A DNA stretch of 64,000 nt from Pictodentalium vernedei (GCA_031216915.1 CM062292.1:2042457-2106456), one strand, 5' to 3'; shown: positions 36,291-48,635, numbered from the stretch's first letter. Program-made: numbers and translations. The notes: generated from the sequence alone by a model not told the origin.

Positions 36291-36475
36291 ATGAGGTCCC
36301 CAGAGGGTAAATTTAGTCATGCTACCTGGCACAGCAGGGTAGCATCACTGAATTTACCCTCTGTGAACCTCAATCTGAAACAGGGTCTCAAAACTAAATA
36401 GAAAGAGGTGCCCAGAGGATAAATTAACCCGCTGTATGGGATAGCATCATCAAATTTACCGTCTGGACCTCATTC
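36291..36475. repeat. Foldback repeat, one intact and one decayed
   Basis: tgaggtccccagagggtaaattta ... taaattta-like inverse ... ctgtgaacctca forms a hairpin at about 36291-36371. A degraded relative follows (about 36403-36472: gaggtgcccagaggataaatt ... aaatttaccgtctggacctc). Confidence 0.6.
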
Positions 36476-36785
36476 TGCAAATGTCAGGATGCTTATTTTC
36501 AGGCCTGTTTTGACAGATCACAACAAACTAGAAATTCAACAACACATTGTTCAACTTTATTTCATATTGAAAACAAAATCCACATCGACATTGATGAAGA
36601 AATAATACGCTCTACACTGTAAGTTAGTTTGGTTTCGCCAGTCATCATATAAGCAAAAATTGTGCAGCTCTAATAAAAGTGGGGTGGGGGGGGGGATTCA
36701 TTTTCACGGCTCCAGAGCACAAAGACTCTTAAAAAGAAATAGGCTAGTCATACACCGTAGGCCTGTATTTATATACTTATATTTA

Positions 36786-37101
36786 CAGTTAAAACTAGAA
36801 GCCCTGTCATGAAATGTGCGCTTATCTGGGCTTAATTGCGCGTAGGAATTATGCACAATTGCCATATAGAATGGCATCCAAAGCACGGCAGATTCTCCTG
36901 GTTACTCATAGCAAACACAGGCAATGTTTCTGCCAATGGACCTCTGGGTTCCTCGGAGTTCCATTGGCTGAAACATTGCTTGTGCAGGCCATATGTACAT
37001 AATTTCATAACCCTACTCTGGTCCTAATGCGTAGATTAACACGCAGATCGACATGCTATTTGCACGCATTTCATGACAGGACTTCTAGCTAGTTTTAACT
37101 G
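36786..37101. mobile_element. CAGTTAAAACTAG MITE, copy 5 (316 bp)
   Basis: Same termini, TA flanks at 36784-36785 and 37102-37103. It is the most diverged copy (gccctgtcat at the left end, extra ctag at the right). Confidence 0.82.
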
Positions 37102-37601
37102 TATAAACTAAAATTAATGACGGCAGTCTTTTCATATTTACGAACGCCCTCGTGAAGATTCGACTGACCCTTCCTCTTTGGAAAAATAAACTGTTACTGT
37201 ATGTACCGGCCTATTTGTTGATACGAGCTACAGACCCTCTACCAGGAGAAGGAAGCTCGAACAGGAAAAGAACGAAAGATGAAGAATATTGAATATAAGG
37301 TGACCCTATCCAAGAAAATAATGAACTCCTGAATCGAACCAGCCTGAAGGCCTACAGCAAGGACCAGCCATGAGGGCAATTCTGTCGCCCTTCTAAGCCC
37401 AGAGTCGCCTAGAAAAATAGTCAGGGCGATTACAAGTCGCCCTCTAAAAATTATCCAAAATGAGGTAAGGCTGAACTGAGTTATCCAAGGTGTACACAAA
37501 AACAATTATTTTCAAGAATCGAATGAGCTTGACCGTGATAAATGGGCATTTTTGTTCGTCAAATAAGCGACCATTTATTTGAAATCACAGATTTTTATGT
37601 G

Positions 37602-38735
37602 TGCCCATACTATGTATGGTACACATAATGCCATCACCCGGGGTGGACCTCCATCGTTTGTCTGTCTGTCCAGCGTCCGTATCCATTTCTTTGGAATTCG
37701 ATAACTTGAAAAATATTGCTTGGATTGTCAAATTACTTTATATTTGTGTTCAAGTTACTGATGTGCCGAGCTGTATAGTTTTTGGTGTTAATCTGATAAT
37801 TTGATCCGGAGATATTAACTCTTTATCCTACAAATTGAGAATTCTTCCAATCCCTTTGGCATGAGATAACTCAAAAAATATCAATCCAATTGTCATGTTA
37901 CTTTATATATATCTTCAGGTTACTGATGTGCCGAGCTGTATAGTTTTTGGTGTAAATCTGATAATTTGATCCTGAAATATTAACCTTTTATCCTTCAAAT
38001 TGAAAATTTCTCCAATCCCTTTGGCATCCGATAACTTGAAAAATATTGCTTGGATTGTCAAGTTACTTTATATTTGTGTTCAGGTTACTGATGTGCCAAG
38101 CTGTATAGTTTTTGGTGTAAATCTGATAATTTGATCCTGAGATATTAACCCTTTATCCTTCAAATTGAAAATTTCTCCAATCCCTTTGGCATCCGATAAC
38201 TTGACAAATATTGCTTGGATTGTCAAGCTACTTTATATTTGTGTTCAGGTTACTGATGTGCCGAGCTGTATAGTTTTGGGTGTAAATCTGATAATTTGAT
38301 CCTGAGATATTAACCCTTTATCCTTCAAATTGAAAATTCATCCAATCCCTTTGGCAATCGATTACTTGAAAAATATTGCTTGGATTGTCAAGTTACTTTA
38401 TATTTATGTTCAGGTTACTGATGTGGCGAGCTGTATAGTTTTTGGTGTAAATCTGATAATTTGATCGTAGATATTAACCTTTTATCCTTCAAATTGAAAA
38501 TTCCTCCAATCCCTTTGGCACGAGATAACTCAAAAAATATCAATCCGATTGTCATGTTACTTCATACATGTACATGTATTCAGGTTACTGATGTGTTGTG
38601 CTGTGTAGTTTTTTATGTAAATCTAATAATTTGATCCTGAGATATTAACCCTTTATCCATCAATTGAGAACTCCTCCAGTCCATTTCAAAATGTACCCAT
38701 ACCATGTATGGTGTACATAAACGTCTGCATCCGGG
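37602..38735. repeat. 165-bp tandem repeat (six units) with direct-repeat flanks
   Basis: Units contain gccgagctgtatagtttttgg, found at 165-bp steps (ctgtatagtt at 37771, 37936, 38101, 38266, 38431; then 38601). The block starts with cccatactatgtatgg...cacccggggtgg and a gtctgtctgtcc stretch, and ends with cccataccatgtatgg...atccggggtgg. The form (short head with a hairpin, tetranucleotide-like run, tandem core of about 160 bp) recurs at three other places in this window. Confidence 0.85.
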
Positions 38736-38919
38736 GTGGCCCTCCGTCATACAGCTTTCTACTAGTTGCTCGGATGGGTACACATCTGACGATTTCATTG
38801 GCCTATTTTTTATTTCTATTTTGTTCCGTTTCAGTCGGAGCTTTGTGTCGAAACGAAAATAGGTGACTTACTCGACTCAACAAAATAACCCAGTTTGAAA
38901 GTAGGTTACCTCGCTTAGG

Positions 38920-39159
38920 ATGCCGAAAATGTATACACAACGGACGTATTTTCTGACACTGTATTTTTATTTCGTTTTGCTGACGACTGTCAACTGTTGG
39001 GCTCTATTCCCAGAAAAAACACTAATGGAATTGAAACGCATGAAAAAAGGCTTTAGTGATGACAGGAAAAGCTTTGTACAGGGCACAAGTGTGCATGTAA
39101 AAGATCTTGAAAAAGGGGTCCTCCTAAACACCGGAATGACACAAAATGATGCGGAATGA
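38920..39159 (+). CDS. Possible first exon of a secreted-protein gene (signal peptide)
   Basis: An 80-codon frame starting MPKMYTQRTYF. Residues about 8-26 are strongly hydrophobic (FLTLYFYFVLLTTVNC), a convincing signal peptide with likely cleavage near Cys26/Ala28. The following part is charged (LMELKRMKKGF, DDRKSF). It does not match a family I know. The stop at 39157-39159 lies in a short local repeat (ggaatgac...gcggaatgac), so coding sequence more likely ends earlier; a weak splice-donor candidate is at 39097 (cat|gtaaaag). It could be exon 1 of a host gene whose other exons are outside the window, or chance. It sits in the only stretch of this region not assigned to a repeat. Confidence 0.35.
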   Translation: MPKMYTQRTYFLTLYFYFVLLTTVNCWALFPEKTLMELKRMKKGFSDDRKSFVQGTSVHVKDLEKGVLLNTGMTQNDAE

Positions 39160-39388
39160 CACCGGAGTGCCATAAAAATGACGCGGAATGACATTTATTT
39201 TACAAAATACTCGATCCCAGAATGTATTTTGTTTATTAACTAACAAAGTACCTTCCAAGCAACCTTCTTACATCTGGTCCTGTTCACACTTTCAGACTTA
39301 GGAAATTAGCGTAGTAGACTTTGGTTTAAGTCAACCACAGGAGGGTGCTGGGAGGATTGGCACAAAGAAGAGGGGAGGGGTTGTGAGG

Positions 39389-39598
39389 CAGGCCTGGCCG
39401 TTTGAGGGGAGCTATTGCTTTGGCTCTCCTAAAGGCAAATCAAGGAGAGCCATAATTGCTCTCCTTAAAGTGCAATGGCTCTCCTCAATTTTCTTTTTAA
39501 TAACCTTGTATAATTGATATTAATGTAGAATAGCTCCCCTGAAACAGCTTTAGGTGGGCCATAGTGGCTCCCCTGGATTTTTCAAAAGGCCAGGCCTG
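39389..39598. mobile_element. Short element with CAGGCCTGGCC inverted ends
   Basis: Eleven-base inverted ends CAGGCCTGGCC / GGCCAGGCCTG enclose 210 bp with repeated ggctctcct/aggagagcc motifs. Ends look hAT-like, but the flanking 8-mers (ttgtgagg / tgaaggag) do not match, so a target duplication is not shown. Confidence 0.4.
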
Positions 39599-40349
39599 TG
39601 AAGGAGAGGGTGGCAGTGGGGATTTTCAGTCAATAATTACTTTGTGATTTTTTAACCTGGCATTGATGCATCATAGACAACTCGACCTGGATTAATCGGA
39701 TGTTTATGGAGGACAACAAGCTGAAAATATGAAGGGGTGGCAGGGGGTGGTATATAAATATTCTTAATTTTCCCCACTTCCCTATGAAGTCTCCCTACAT
39801 GTACATGACTATGCAGTCTCCCTATTTTTTCTGGAGGAAGACATGAAGTCTCCCTAAAATTCCTCCCTAGGCTGGTCCCTAGCCTACAGTGACTTCACTG
39901 TGCATTTCCCAGGCATGGGTTCAATTCACTGATGCATTGGTAACGAATTTCCACTCTACGGGCAAATTCTTCTAATCCCTCATTTAGCATGCCAGGTAAC
40001 AAGGCAATTCAAATGAACAACATATGTATGCTACTGTGATTTTCAGCAGTGAAAACGCTAAAAACTCGAACGAAATGTCGATGTGAGACGGTTGTTTTGT
40101 GGTGAATAAACATTTGAAGAAATATGCGAAAGGGCATTTAATCTGATGAAATATGTTTTGTGGAGATAATACAAGTTGCAAAAATTCAGCAAACAGAAAA
40201 CAACAAAGAAGGGTTCTTGCATTGTTTATTTATTTGTACGCTAAGAACGAAAATGTTAATTCTCGTCTGAACATGTGCTCTTGATCAAACACGAGGCACC
40301 ATCTGCCCACCCAAGTTCGGACCTGTTGTTGAAACCAAGTTCTGTTTAA

Positions 40350-40579
40350 CCCTTTACCCAACGTAACGGCCAAAACTGGCCAGCGCTATTCTCAAAAATC
40401 GCCAATTAATTTTCATTATTTTTTTCATTTTTTGTCTCAAAACCATAGGTTATGACCCCTCGTTGGAACGAGCGTTCCAACGAGGGGTCATAACCTATGT
40501 TTTTGAGACAAAAAATGAAAAAAATTAGTTATTGAAGAATTATTTTTGCAAGTGTCAGCTTTTCATGTTAGGTAAAGGG
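40350..40579. mobile_element. piggyBac-like palindromic MITE (230 bp, TTAA flanks)
   Basis: TTAA at 40346-40349 and 40580-40583; termini CCCTTTACCCAACG and CATGTTAGGTAAAGGG. The middle is a long hairpin (about 40434-40508: tcaaaaccataggttatgac ... gtcataacctatgtttttga). It is the uninterrupted sister of the element split at 17453-21467. Confidence 0.8.
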
Positions 40580-40983
40580 TTAAAATTCACCATTCCAAGA
40601 GAAACCTTGGGAGAGGACATACAGACACAGTGATTTAAATAAATGCACATCCTGGTCGTGAACATTTGGAAACAGTGAGTGCTGATCTACTGATGTAGAG
40701 ATGTCTCTAGTGCACCAGATTGCGAGGGTGGGTGGGTGGGTGCATGCTGGAACTTACTCCACATTCTCATTGGTGAGAGATAGGGCCTATGTGATACTTT
40801 TCTTCTCCGTAAACGTAGTCTCCCATTTGAATTTGATTAAGTTAGGCTGTTAAAGAGTTTTTTTTATCCTTTACCTGGAATCATCTTCCAAACTTCATGG
40901 GGCTTATCTTACGGGGATGTTTAAATAGGCTAGGCCTGATGGGGCCACCACATTTTTAACTTAACTTGACATAGTCAAGATAA

Positions 40984-43612
40984 GCTATTGCCATCACGCG
41001 TGCGGAAGTCTGTTAGTCTGTGAGTTGTGACGTCTGTTCACATTTTCCTTTAGCACAGGCTACACCCCGCAGTTCTTGTCTGATCATCACGAAATTTCAT
41101 ATGCAGGTTTGGGGTCATGTCTAGATGAGAACGTCCCCTTTTGGTCGCGATCGGCTAACCGTTATGGCTGCCAGAGCCGAAACCCGAAAACCATTAGCAC
41201 AGTCTACAGGTCGTATTTATGAAGGGATTTCATTGTAACTTGGTAGAATGCCTCTGTATAATGCCTAGATGAGAACGTCCCCTTTTGGGCATGATCTATC
41301 AACCGTGATGGCTGCCCAAGCCCAAAACCCAAAAACTTTTAACACAGTCTGCAGGTCATGTTTAATGTGGAGGGATTTCACTGTAACTTGGTAGGATGAC
41401 TCCCTATGATGTCTAGATGAGAATTTCTCCATTTGGGCATGATCTGCCAACCGTGACGACTGCCCGAGCCCAAAACACGAAAACCTTTAGCACAGTCCAC
41501 AGGTCATATTTATTGAGGAATTTCATCGTAAGTTGGTGTGTTGACTTCATACAATGTCTAGATGAGAAAGTCCCCTTTTGGACGTGATTGGGCAACTGTG
41601 ATGGCTACAGGAGCCCCAAGCCCGAAAACCTTTAGCACAGTCCAGAGGTCATATTTGTGAAGGGATTTCATTGTAACTTGGCAGGATGACTCCAAATAAT
41701 GTCTAGATGAGAACGTCCCCTTTTGATCGCGATCATTCAGCCTTGATGGGTGCCCGAGCCCAAAAACCTTTAGCATAGGTAAAAGGTCATATTTATGGAA
41801 GGATTTCATTGTAACCTATTTGATTGACTCCATATAATGCCTAGATGATGACATCCCCTTTTGGTCGTGATTGGTCAGCTGTGATGGCTACAAGTGCCCA
41901 AAAACCTTGAGCACAGTCTACACGTCATATTTATGAAGGGATTTCATTGTAACTTCATAGGATCACTCCAGATGATGCCCAGATGAGATTGTCCCCTTTG
42001 GTTGTGATCATTCAACCATGATGGCTGCCAGAGCCCGAAGCTCGAAAACCTTAAGCACAGTCTACAGGTAATATTTATGAAGGGATTTCATTGTAACTTG
42101 GTAGGTTGACTCCAAATAATGTCTAGATGAGAACGTCCCATTTTGGCCATGATCATTCAGCCTTGATGGGTGCCCGAGCCCAAAAACCTTGAGCATAGGC
42201 AAAAGGTTATATTTATAGAAGGATTTCATTGTAACATTGTTAGGTTGACTCCATATAATGCCTAGATGATGACATCCCCTTTTGGTCATGATTGGTCAAC
42301 TGTGATGGCTACAAGTGCCTGAAGCCGAAAACCTTGAGCACAGTCTACAGGTCATATTTATGAAGGGATTTCATTGTAACTTTGCAGGATCACTCCAGAT
42401 GATGCCCAGATGAGATTGTCCCCTTTGGTTGCGATCATTCAACCATGATGGCTGCCCATGCCCAAAGCCCGAAGACCTTTAGCACAGTCTACAGGTCATA
42501 TTTATGAAGGGATTTCATTGTAACTTGGTAGGTTGACTTCATGTAATGTCTAGATGAGAACGTCCCCTTTTGGACACGATTGGGCAACTGTGACGGCTTC
42601 AGGGGCCCAAAGCCCGAAAACCTTTAGAACAGTCTACAGGTCATAATTATGAAGGGATTTTATTGTAGCTTGGTAGGATGACTCCAAATACTGTCCAGAT
42701 GAGAACATCCCCTTTTGGTCATGATCATTCAGCCTTGATGGCTGCCCGAGCCAAAAAACCTTTAGCATGTCTGTAGGTCATATTTATGAAAGGATTTCAT
42801 TATAACTTGTTAGGTTGACTCCATATAATGCCTAGATGATGACATCCCCTTTTGGTCATGGGTGGTCAACTGTGATGGCTACAGGTGCCTGAAGCCCGAA
42901 AATCTTGAGCACAGTCTACAGGTCATATTTATGAAGGGATTTCATTGTAACTTCATAGGATCACTCCAGATGATGTCCCGATGAGAATGTTCCCTTTTGG
43001 TTGCGATCATTCAACTATGATGGCTGCCCAAGCCTAAAGCCCGAAAACCTTTAGCACAGACTTCAGATCATATTTATGAAGGGATTTCATTGTAACTTGG
43101 TAGGTTGACTTCATGTAATGTCTTGGTAGGAGGACTCTAAATAATGTCTAGATGAGAACGTCCCCTTTTGGTCACGATCATTCAGCCTTGATGGCTGCCT
43201 GAACCCAAAACCCCAAAACCTTTAGCATAGTCTATTGGTCATATTTATGGAAGGACTTCATTGTAACCCGTAAGTTTGACTCCATATAATGCCTAGATGA
43301 TGACATCCCATTTTGATTGTGATTGGTCAACTGTGACGGCTTCAGGGGCCGAAAGGCCAAAAACCTTGAGCACAGTCTACAGGTCATATTTATGAAGGGA
43401 TTTCATTGTAACTTGGTAGGTTGACTTCATATAATGTCTAGATGAGAACGTCCCCTTTGGACGCAATTGGGAAACTGATGGCTACAGGGGCCCGAAGCCC
43501 GAAAACCTTTAGCACAGTCTACAGGCCATATTTATGAAGGGATTTTAATGTAACTTGGTAGGATGACTCATTTTGGAATAATTTCACTGTAACTTGGTAA
43601 CTTTTGTTGATG
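40984..43612. repeat. About 145-bp tandem repeat, some 17 units
   Basis: Each unit carries gatgagaacgtccccttttgg, ctgtgatggctgcc...gcccgaaaacctttagcac, and agtctacaggtcatatttatg...ggatttcattgtaacttgg. The block is led by agctattgccatcacgcgtgcgg and gtctgttagtctg. Apparent short frames on the minus strand repeat with the unit and are not genes. Confidence 0.88.
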
Positions 43613-43815
43613 TACGTTAACTGTGAGGGCCACATACATTAACTGTGAGGTCATATTAACCCACCCCTCAGATCTTTAGTACAGTGTACACCTCATATTA
43701 TTTTTGTCATAAACATAGCATACAGGGAACAGAAATGAACATAATCACAATTCTTGTCTTATTTCATAATCCTTTCATAAACATTGAACATTATCCTTTT
43801 CATCAGACACAACAC

Positions 43816-45997
43816 ACAAGTTAAGCTACAGTGTCATTGACACTTTCATTCATTAGCTCAACTTTGGCGAAGCCAAATTTGAGCTTTTGTCATGGCCCGT
43901 CGTCCGTCTGGCTGTCTGGCCGTCTATCCGTACGTCAACAATTGGATATGGCTCGGGCTACAGGTCGTATTTATGAACCGATCTTTACGAAACTTCTTGG
44001 GTACCTTTGTTATGACTATGGGACGAGAACGAGTGTTTTTGGGTGTGGTCCAAAATTCAAGATGACTGCCAGCCGCCATTTTGTACCAATGATGCAGAAA
44101 TCTGTTTTTTGTACCGAACTTCCATACGAAAGCTCTGATTTGAATAATTTTTTGTATGAATGTTTAGTACCATGAGGTACATTACATATCATACAGGTTT
44201 TTTTCTTGTGCTTAAATTATGCAAATTAGACTAACTTTGATTTATTTAGTGTTACTTTCAGCACTGTCAGTGCAAATGCCAATACGGCTCGGGCTAGAGG
44301 CCGTATTTATGAACTGATCTTTACGAAACTTCTTGGGTACCTTTGTTATGACCGTGGGACAAGAACGAATGTTTTGGGGTCTGATCCGAAATTCAAGTTG
44401 GCCGCTGGTGGCCATTTTGTACATTAGGTGCAATTAGATTTTTGCGCAGAACTTCCATATGAAAGTGCTGATTTGAATAATTTTTTGTATGAATGTTTAG
44501 TACCATGGGATACATCACATATAATACAGGTTTTTTTCTCGTACGTACATTATGCAAATTAGACTAACTTTGATGTATTTAGTGTTACTTTCAGCACTGT
44601 AAGTGCAAATGCCAATACGGCTCGGGCTAGAGGCCGTATTTATAAACCAATCTTTAAGAAACTTCTTGGGTACCTTTGGTATCACCGTGGGACGAGAACG
44701 AGTGTTTTTGGGTGCGGTCCGAAATTCAAGATGGCCGATAGCAGCCATTTTGTACAAAATTAGGTGCAATCAGATTTTTGCACAGAACTTCCATATGAAA
44801 GCACTGATTTGAAAAAAATTTTGTGTGAATGTTTAGTACCATGGGATACATCACATATAATACAGTTTTTTTTCTCATGCAGAAATTATACAAATTTTTT
44901 CAGTGCTACTTACACATAGTAAGTACACATGTCAATACGGCTCGGGCTAGAGGCTGTATTTATCAACCGATCTTCACAAAACTTCTTGGGTACCTCTGTT
45001 ATCACCTTGGGACGAGAACGAGTGTTTCTGAATGCGGTCCAAAATTCAAGATGACTGCCAGTGGCCATTTTGTACCGAAATTAGGTCTAAGCAGTTTTTT
45101 GTACACAACTTCTATACGGCTCAGGCTGGATGCCATATTTATGAACCAATCTTTACGAAACTTTTTGTGTACCTTTGTTATCACCGTGGGATGAGAACGA
45201 GTGTTTTGGGGTGTGGTCTGAAATTCAAGATGGCTACCAGCAGCCATTTTGTACCAAAATTAGTGCAGCCAGTCTTTTGTACAGAACTTCTGTATGAAAG
45301 TTCTGATTTGAATAAATTTTTGTATGAATGTTTAGTAAAATGGAATACATAACATATGGTACAGGTTTTTTTCTCGTGCAGAAATTATGCAAATTAGATG
45401 AATTTTGATTTATTTAGTTTCTCTTATACACTGTAAGTGCACATGTCAATACGGCTCGGGCTAGAGGCTGTATTTATCAACTGAACTTCACAAAACATCT
45501 TGGGTACCTTTGTTATCGCCTTGGGACGAGAACGAGTGTTTCTGAATGCGGTCCAAAATTCAAGATGGCTGCCAGTGGTCATTTTGTACCGAAATTAGGT
45601 CCAATCAATTTTTTGTCACAACTTCTATACAGCTCGTATTTATGAACTGATCTTCACGAAACTTCTTTGTTTTCACCTTGGGACAGGAATGAGTGTGTTT
45701 TGAGGTGCCTTTGTTATCACTGTGCTATGAGAACAAATATTTTGGGGTTCAGTCAGACCCACTCTGGGACTCAAAGATTTCTTTTCTAGTTTAGCATCTG
45801 ACTGTCACCCACCTTTACAATACTTTACCTATACATTTGTTACAGGCAACGGTCAGTATTTATGTACAGACCGGTACAATACTTTATATGTACCTTTGTT
45901 ATCAGGTCATTACCTGGATGTTTGTCATTGCTGTGTCACATACTATACATGTACATGTCTTGACAAGTTGAGCTACAGTGTCATTGACACTTTCATT
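43816..45997. repeat. About 320-335-bp tandem repeat block with 35-bp direct-repeat flanks
   Basis: The core unit contains tacggctcgggctagaggc (44285, 44619, 44939, 45453, plus degenerate ones) and cgagaacgagtgttttgggg...aattcaagatggc. The block is flanked by acaagttragctacagtgtc... at 43816-43850 and 45963-45997 (one mismatch in 35). The head at 43851-43920 forms a hairpin (gctcaactttggcgaagccaaatttgagc), then gtccgtctggctgtctgg. Read on the minus strand this hairpin is followed by CTAAT, as in Helitron 3' ends; that classification is a guess. Confidence 0.82.
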
Positions 45998-46009
45998 TTA
46001 TTTGTTTCT

Positions 46010-46100
46010 TGGGGGGTGGGGGGGGCATAATTCATAGGCCCTACTGCAGGATTTCTGGATTTTCTCTTCCTTTTTTGGGGGTGGGGGGGGGGGGGGGGTC
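46010..46100 (+). repeat. G-rich tracts
   Basis: Two clusters of G runs (ttggggggtggggggggc and ttgggggtggggggg...). No gene nearby. Confidence 0.6.
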
Positions 46101-46333
46101 AGGGGTAACCTCACTCTTACGTCATAGGCCTAAATGAAAGCCTCTGCTTTGACAGCTTATTTTGGTATCATCAAACATTTAAAGGATTTATGGGAATGTT
46201 GAAATAGGCCTTACTGTCAAACCTGATTAATCGGTTAACCGAGGTTAATCCATGTGATTAATCGATCAAGAAAACCCTTCAACCATTTCAGCTCTAGAGT
46301 TTGGGATGGCATGAAGCTCCTCTCCCTACCATA

Positions 46334-46355
46334 CAGTACAGTCGCCGTGGAATGT
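46334..46355 (+). mobile_element. Single CAGTACAGTCGCCG MITE end
   Basis: TA then CAGTACAGTCGCCGTGGAATG, matching the end of the 23814-23982 MITE. The partner end was not found. Confidence 0.35.
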
Positions 46356-46439
46356 CACTTTTCCACGTGCCCACGTTGGATGCCCACGCTCAAACCACAG
46401 TATTCTGTTACAACTGAAATACTGTGGACAGAAAAATAG

Positions 46440-47809
46440 CTAGAAGGACAGAGCGTGTTCTAGCATGGATGGGATTAAGAAAATGGTGATGTGCCTCCAA
46501 AGACGATCGTTGACAAGACCACGGCATCAATCTTTATCACAGTGCATCCACAGTGGTTTGCATTCGCAGCACAAATGTGTATCCTTAAAAATATTAAATG
46601 GTTTTTGTCCTACATGTATGTGTTTATGTTCAATGTTGTTCTTTTCAATTCATTCCCACTTCTGTTTTTATTAAACATGTGTAAAAATATGCATGTGCGA
46701 ACGATAAGCTTATCGAGAGGTCGGCCGCACCCATTACTATTTAAGCCCGGCATGTGAAAATTTGATGAATGTGGTTGTAAATGACACATTCACGCAAATA
46801 ATTACAGGAATACCAGCAGTCTAAAATTTAATAGAAATTATCACTTCTTCTTATACCATACTGACTCGTGTCGAAGCCCAGGGGGTGCTTGCAGTGGATA
46901 AATTGCAAAGTGTGTGGGGGGGGGGGGGGAGGGTTTCCGGACGAGTAATAGTGCTTGCAAGTCGCGTTTGGATGCGTCGGAAATTGACGATATAAGACAA
47001 GTAAGTATCCGCTGGGTCTGTTACGTTTCTTTGAAAACCGCCTACCAATTTTATAGAATTTGCTTTAAAAATTCTCATAATTATCTTGTACATACGTTTC
47101 ATTTTCAGATTTCGGGTTTTAATCCTAAATTTAATGAATATAACAAACAGAAAAACATGCGGTGTGTTGTTTTCATTTTTTTTGTACACGTTACTCTCGA
47201 AGCCAGAAATGGACTTAAGTATGTCAATCAACACTGCAAACCACCCCCTTGAAAACAGACAAACATAGTCTGTTTAAAAATAGCTGTTTTTTTTAAATAT
47301 GTACATTTATTACGAATAAAACAAAATATAGCTTCACACAAAATCAATAAAGTAATCATAATATGAAGACCAGATAAAATTTACACAGCAGAATATGAAT
47401 AACAAAATAGTTGCCTCCCTTGGTAACATTCGAAAAATTGATTTTACACTGAAAGTCATAACTTCACATGTTGCAGGGCATGATGAAATGATAAATGAGC
47501 ATGTTTTATTGAACCAGTAAGTCATAAATCATATCCCTGGTTATACTTATATAATTCTCAAATACCAGAGTTGTAATTATTTTTTATTTTTAATTACCAC
47601 TTTCTCATTAATTTCTGAACACCCATTTTTCACAATGAGGTGTGCACACTCGAAAGTGGCAGTGTCACAATGAGTTGTGCACCGCTCGAAAGTGGCACTG
47701 TTCAATATATCTTTTTGATTATATTCAACCACTGTGAAAACTGTGAAAACTATATGTTGTGGGCGTGTTTCAGACAACTATTGACAGCAGCCTGCACACT
47801 CATTTGAAA
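46440..47809. other. Gene-free spacer
   Basis: I see no supported gene. It contains a G run at about 46917-46929 and a duplicated short phrase (cacaatgagttgtgca...cgaaagtggca) at about 47634-47700. Confidence 0.45.
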
Positions 47810-48635
47810 GGTATCAGGTCGATTCGGCCTCGAGTCGATTCGGCGCTGGGTCGATTTGTCCTCGGGTCGATTCGGCCTGAGTCGATTTGGCCCCAAGGTA
47901 AGTTGAAGGGGATTTTACTTTAGACCATGTTGGGACAAAAAACAACAAACACTTGAACTTTTATTTGTAATTTATTCCATATCATACACATATACTTTAA
48001 AACAGCAGTAAAAGCAACAAATAACAATAAATACAGAATGTAAAGAAGAAGATGTATTAAATTACTCTCACTTTCTTATTATCCCGACCTGGTAATTGTC
48101 TATTAGTTTCGATTTTAATACATTTTCTCATGACCGAGTGGAAACAAGAAGATGTATTAAAATTGAAAATAATTGTCATTGTGTACACAGATTTCTAGGA
48201 AACTTTCATTAAATTACTCTCCATTTCTTATTATCCCGACCTGGTAATTGTCTGTTAGTTTCGATTTTAATACATTTTCTCATGACCGAGTGGAAACAAG
48301 AAGATGTATTAAAATCGAAAATAATTGTCATTGTGTACACAGATTTCTAGGAAACTTTCATTAAATTGCTCTCACTTTCTTATTATCCCGACCTGGTAAT
48401 TGTCTATTAGTTTCGATTTTAATACATATTCTCATAACCGAGTGGAAACAAGAAGATGTATTAAAATCGAAAATAATTGTCATTGTGTACACAGATTTCT
48501 AGGAAACTTGCAGAAAAGGTAAGTTGTTTTTTATTATTAAATATTTTCCACAAAGTGAGTCGATTCAGCCTAAAAAGTGAGACGATTCGGCCTAAACAAA
48601 GGCCAAATCGACTCGAGGCCGAATTGACCCTGAAC
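47810..48635. mobile_element. Mutator-like MITE with 9-bp target duplication
   Basis: Inverted ends ggtatcaggtcgattcggcc and gttcagggtcaattcggcc (right end inverted) with repeated gtcgattcgg/gagtcgatt motifs. Immediate flanks are CATTTGAAA at 47801-47809 and 48636-48644, a perfect 9-bp duplication as made by Mutator-like transposases. The interior has a 152-bp unit three times (cccgacctggtaattgtct at 48083, 48235 and 48387), each containing a hairpin of ttcgattttaatacat / atgtattaaaatcgaa. No coding sequence. Confidence 0.65.

Larger units (their letters stand above)
24163..46296. mobile_element. 22.1-kb unit with hAT-type ends and a perfect 8-bp target-site duplication
   Basis: Left end TAGAGCTGAAATGGTTAA (24163-24180); right end is its inverse (46279-46296) with one mismatch in 18. 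The 8 bp immediately outside are GAGTTTGG on both sides (24155-24162, 46297-46304). An 8-bp duplication and TAGAGCTG-like termini are hAT features. Past the matching ends both sides are rich in cgattaatcg motifs. The interior holds a DIRS element, many MITEs, tandem-repeat blocks and a signal-peptide ORF, but no hAT transposase that I can recognise. The simplest reading is an originally small element enlarged by nested insertions; a large cargo-carrying element is the alternative. Confidence 0.6.

Noticed and set aside
39381..39606. 8-bp target duplication around the CAGGCCTGGCC element
   Set aside because: Flanks ttgtgagg and tgaaggag do not align without forcing gaps.
41265..42289. Short minus-strand ORFs (MKSLHKYDL-type)
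   Set aside because: They repeat with the 145-bp tandem unit and break at each unit.
44242..45352. Short ORFs with FGITVGREKVFL/IYEPIFTKLLGYL-type peptides
   Set aside because: They follow the 330-bp tandem repeat and have no independent coding evidence.
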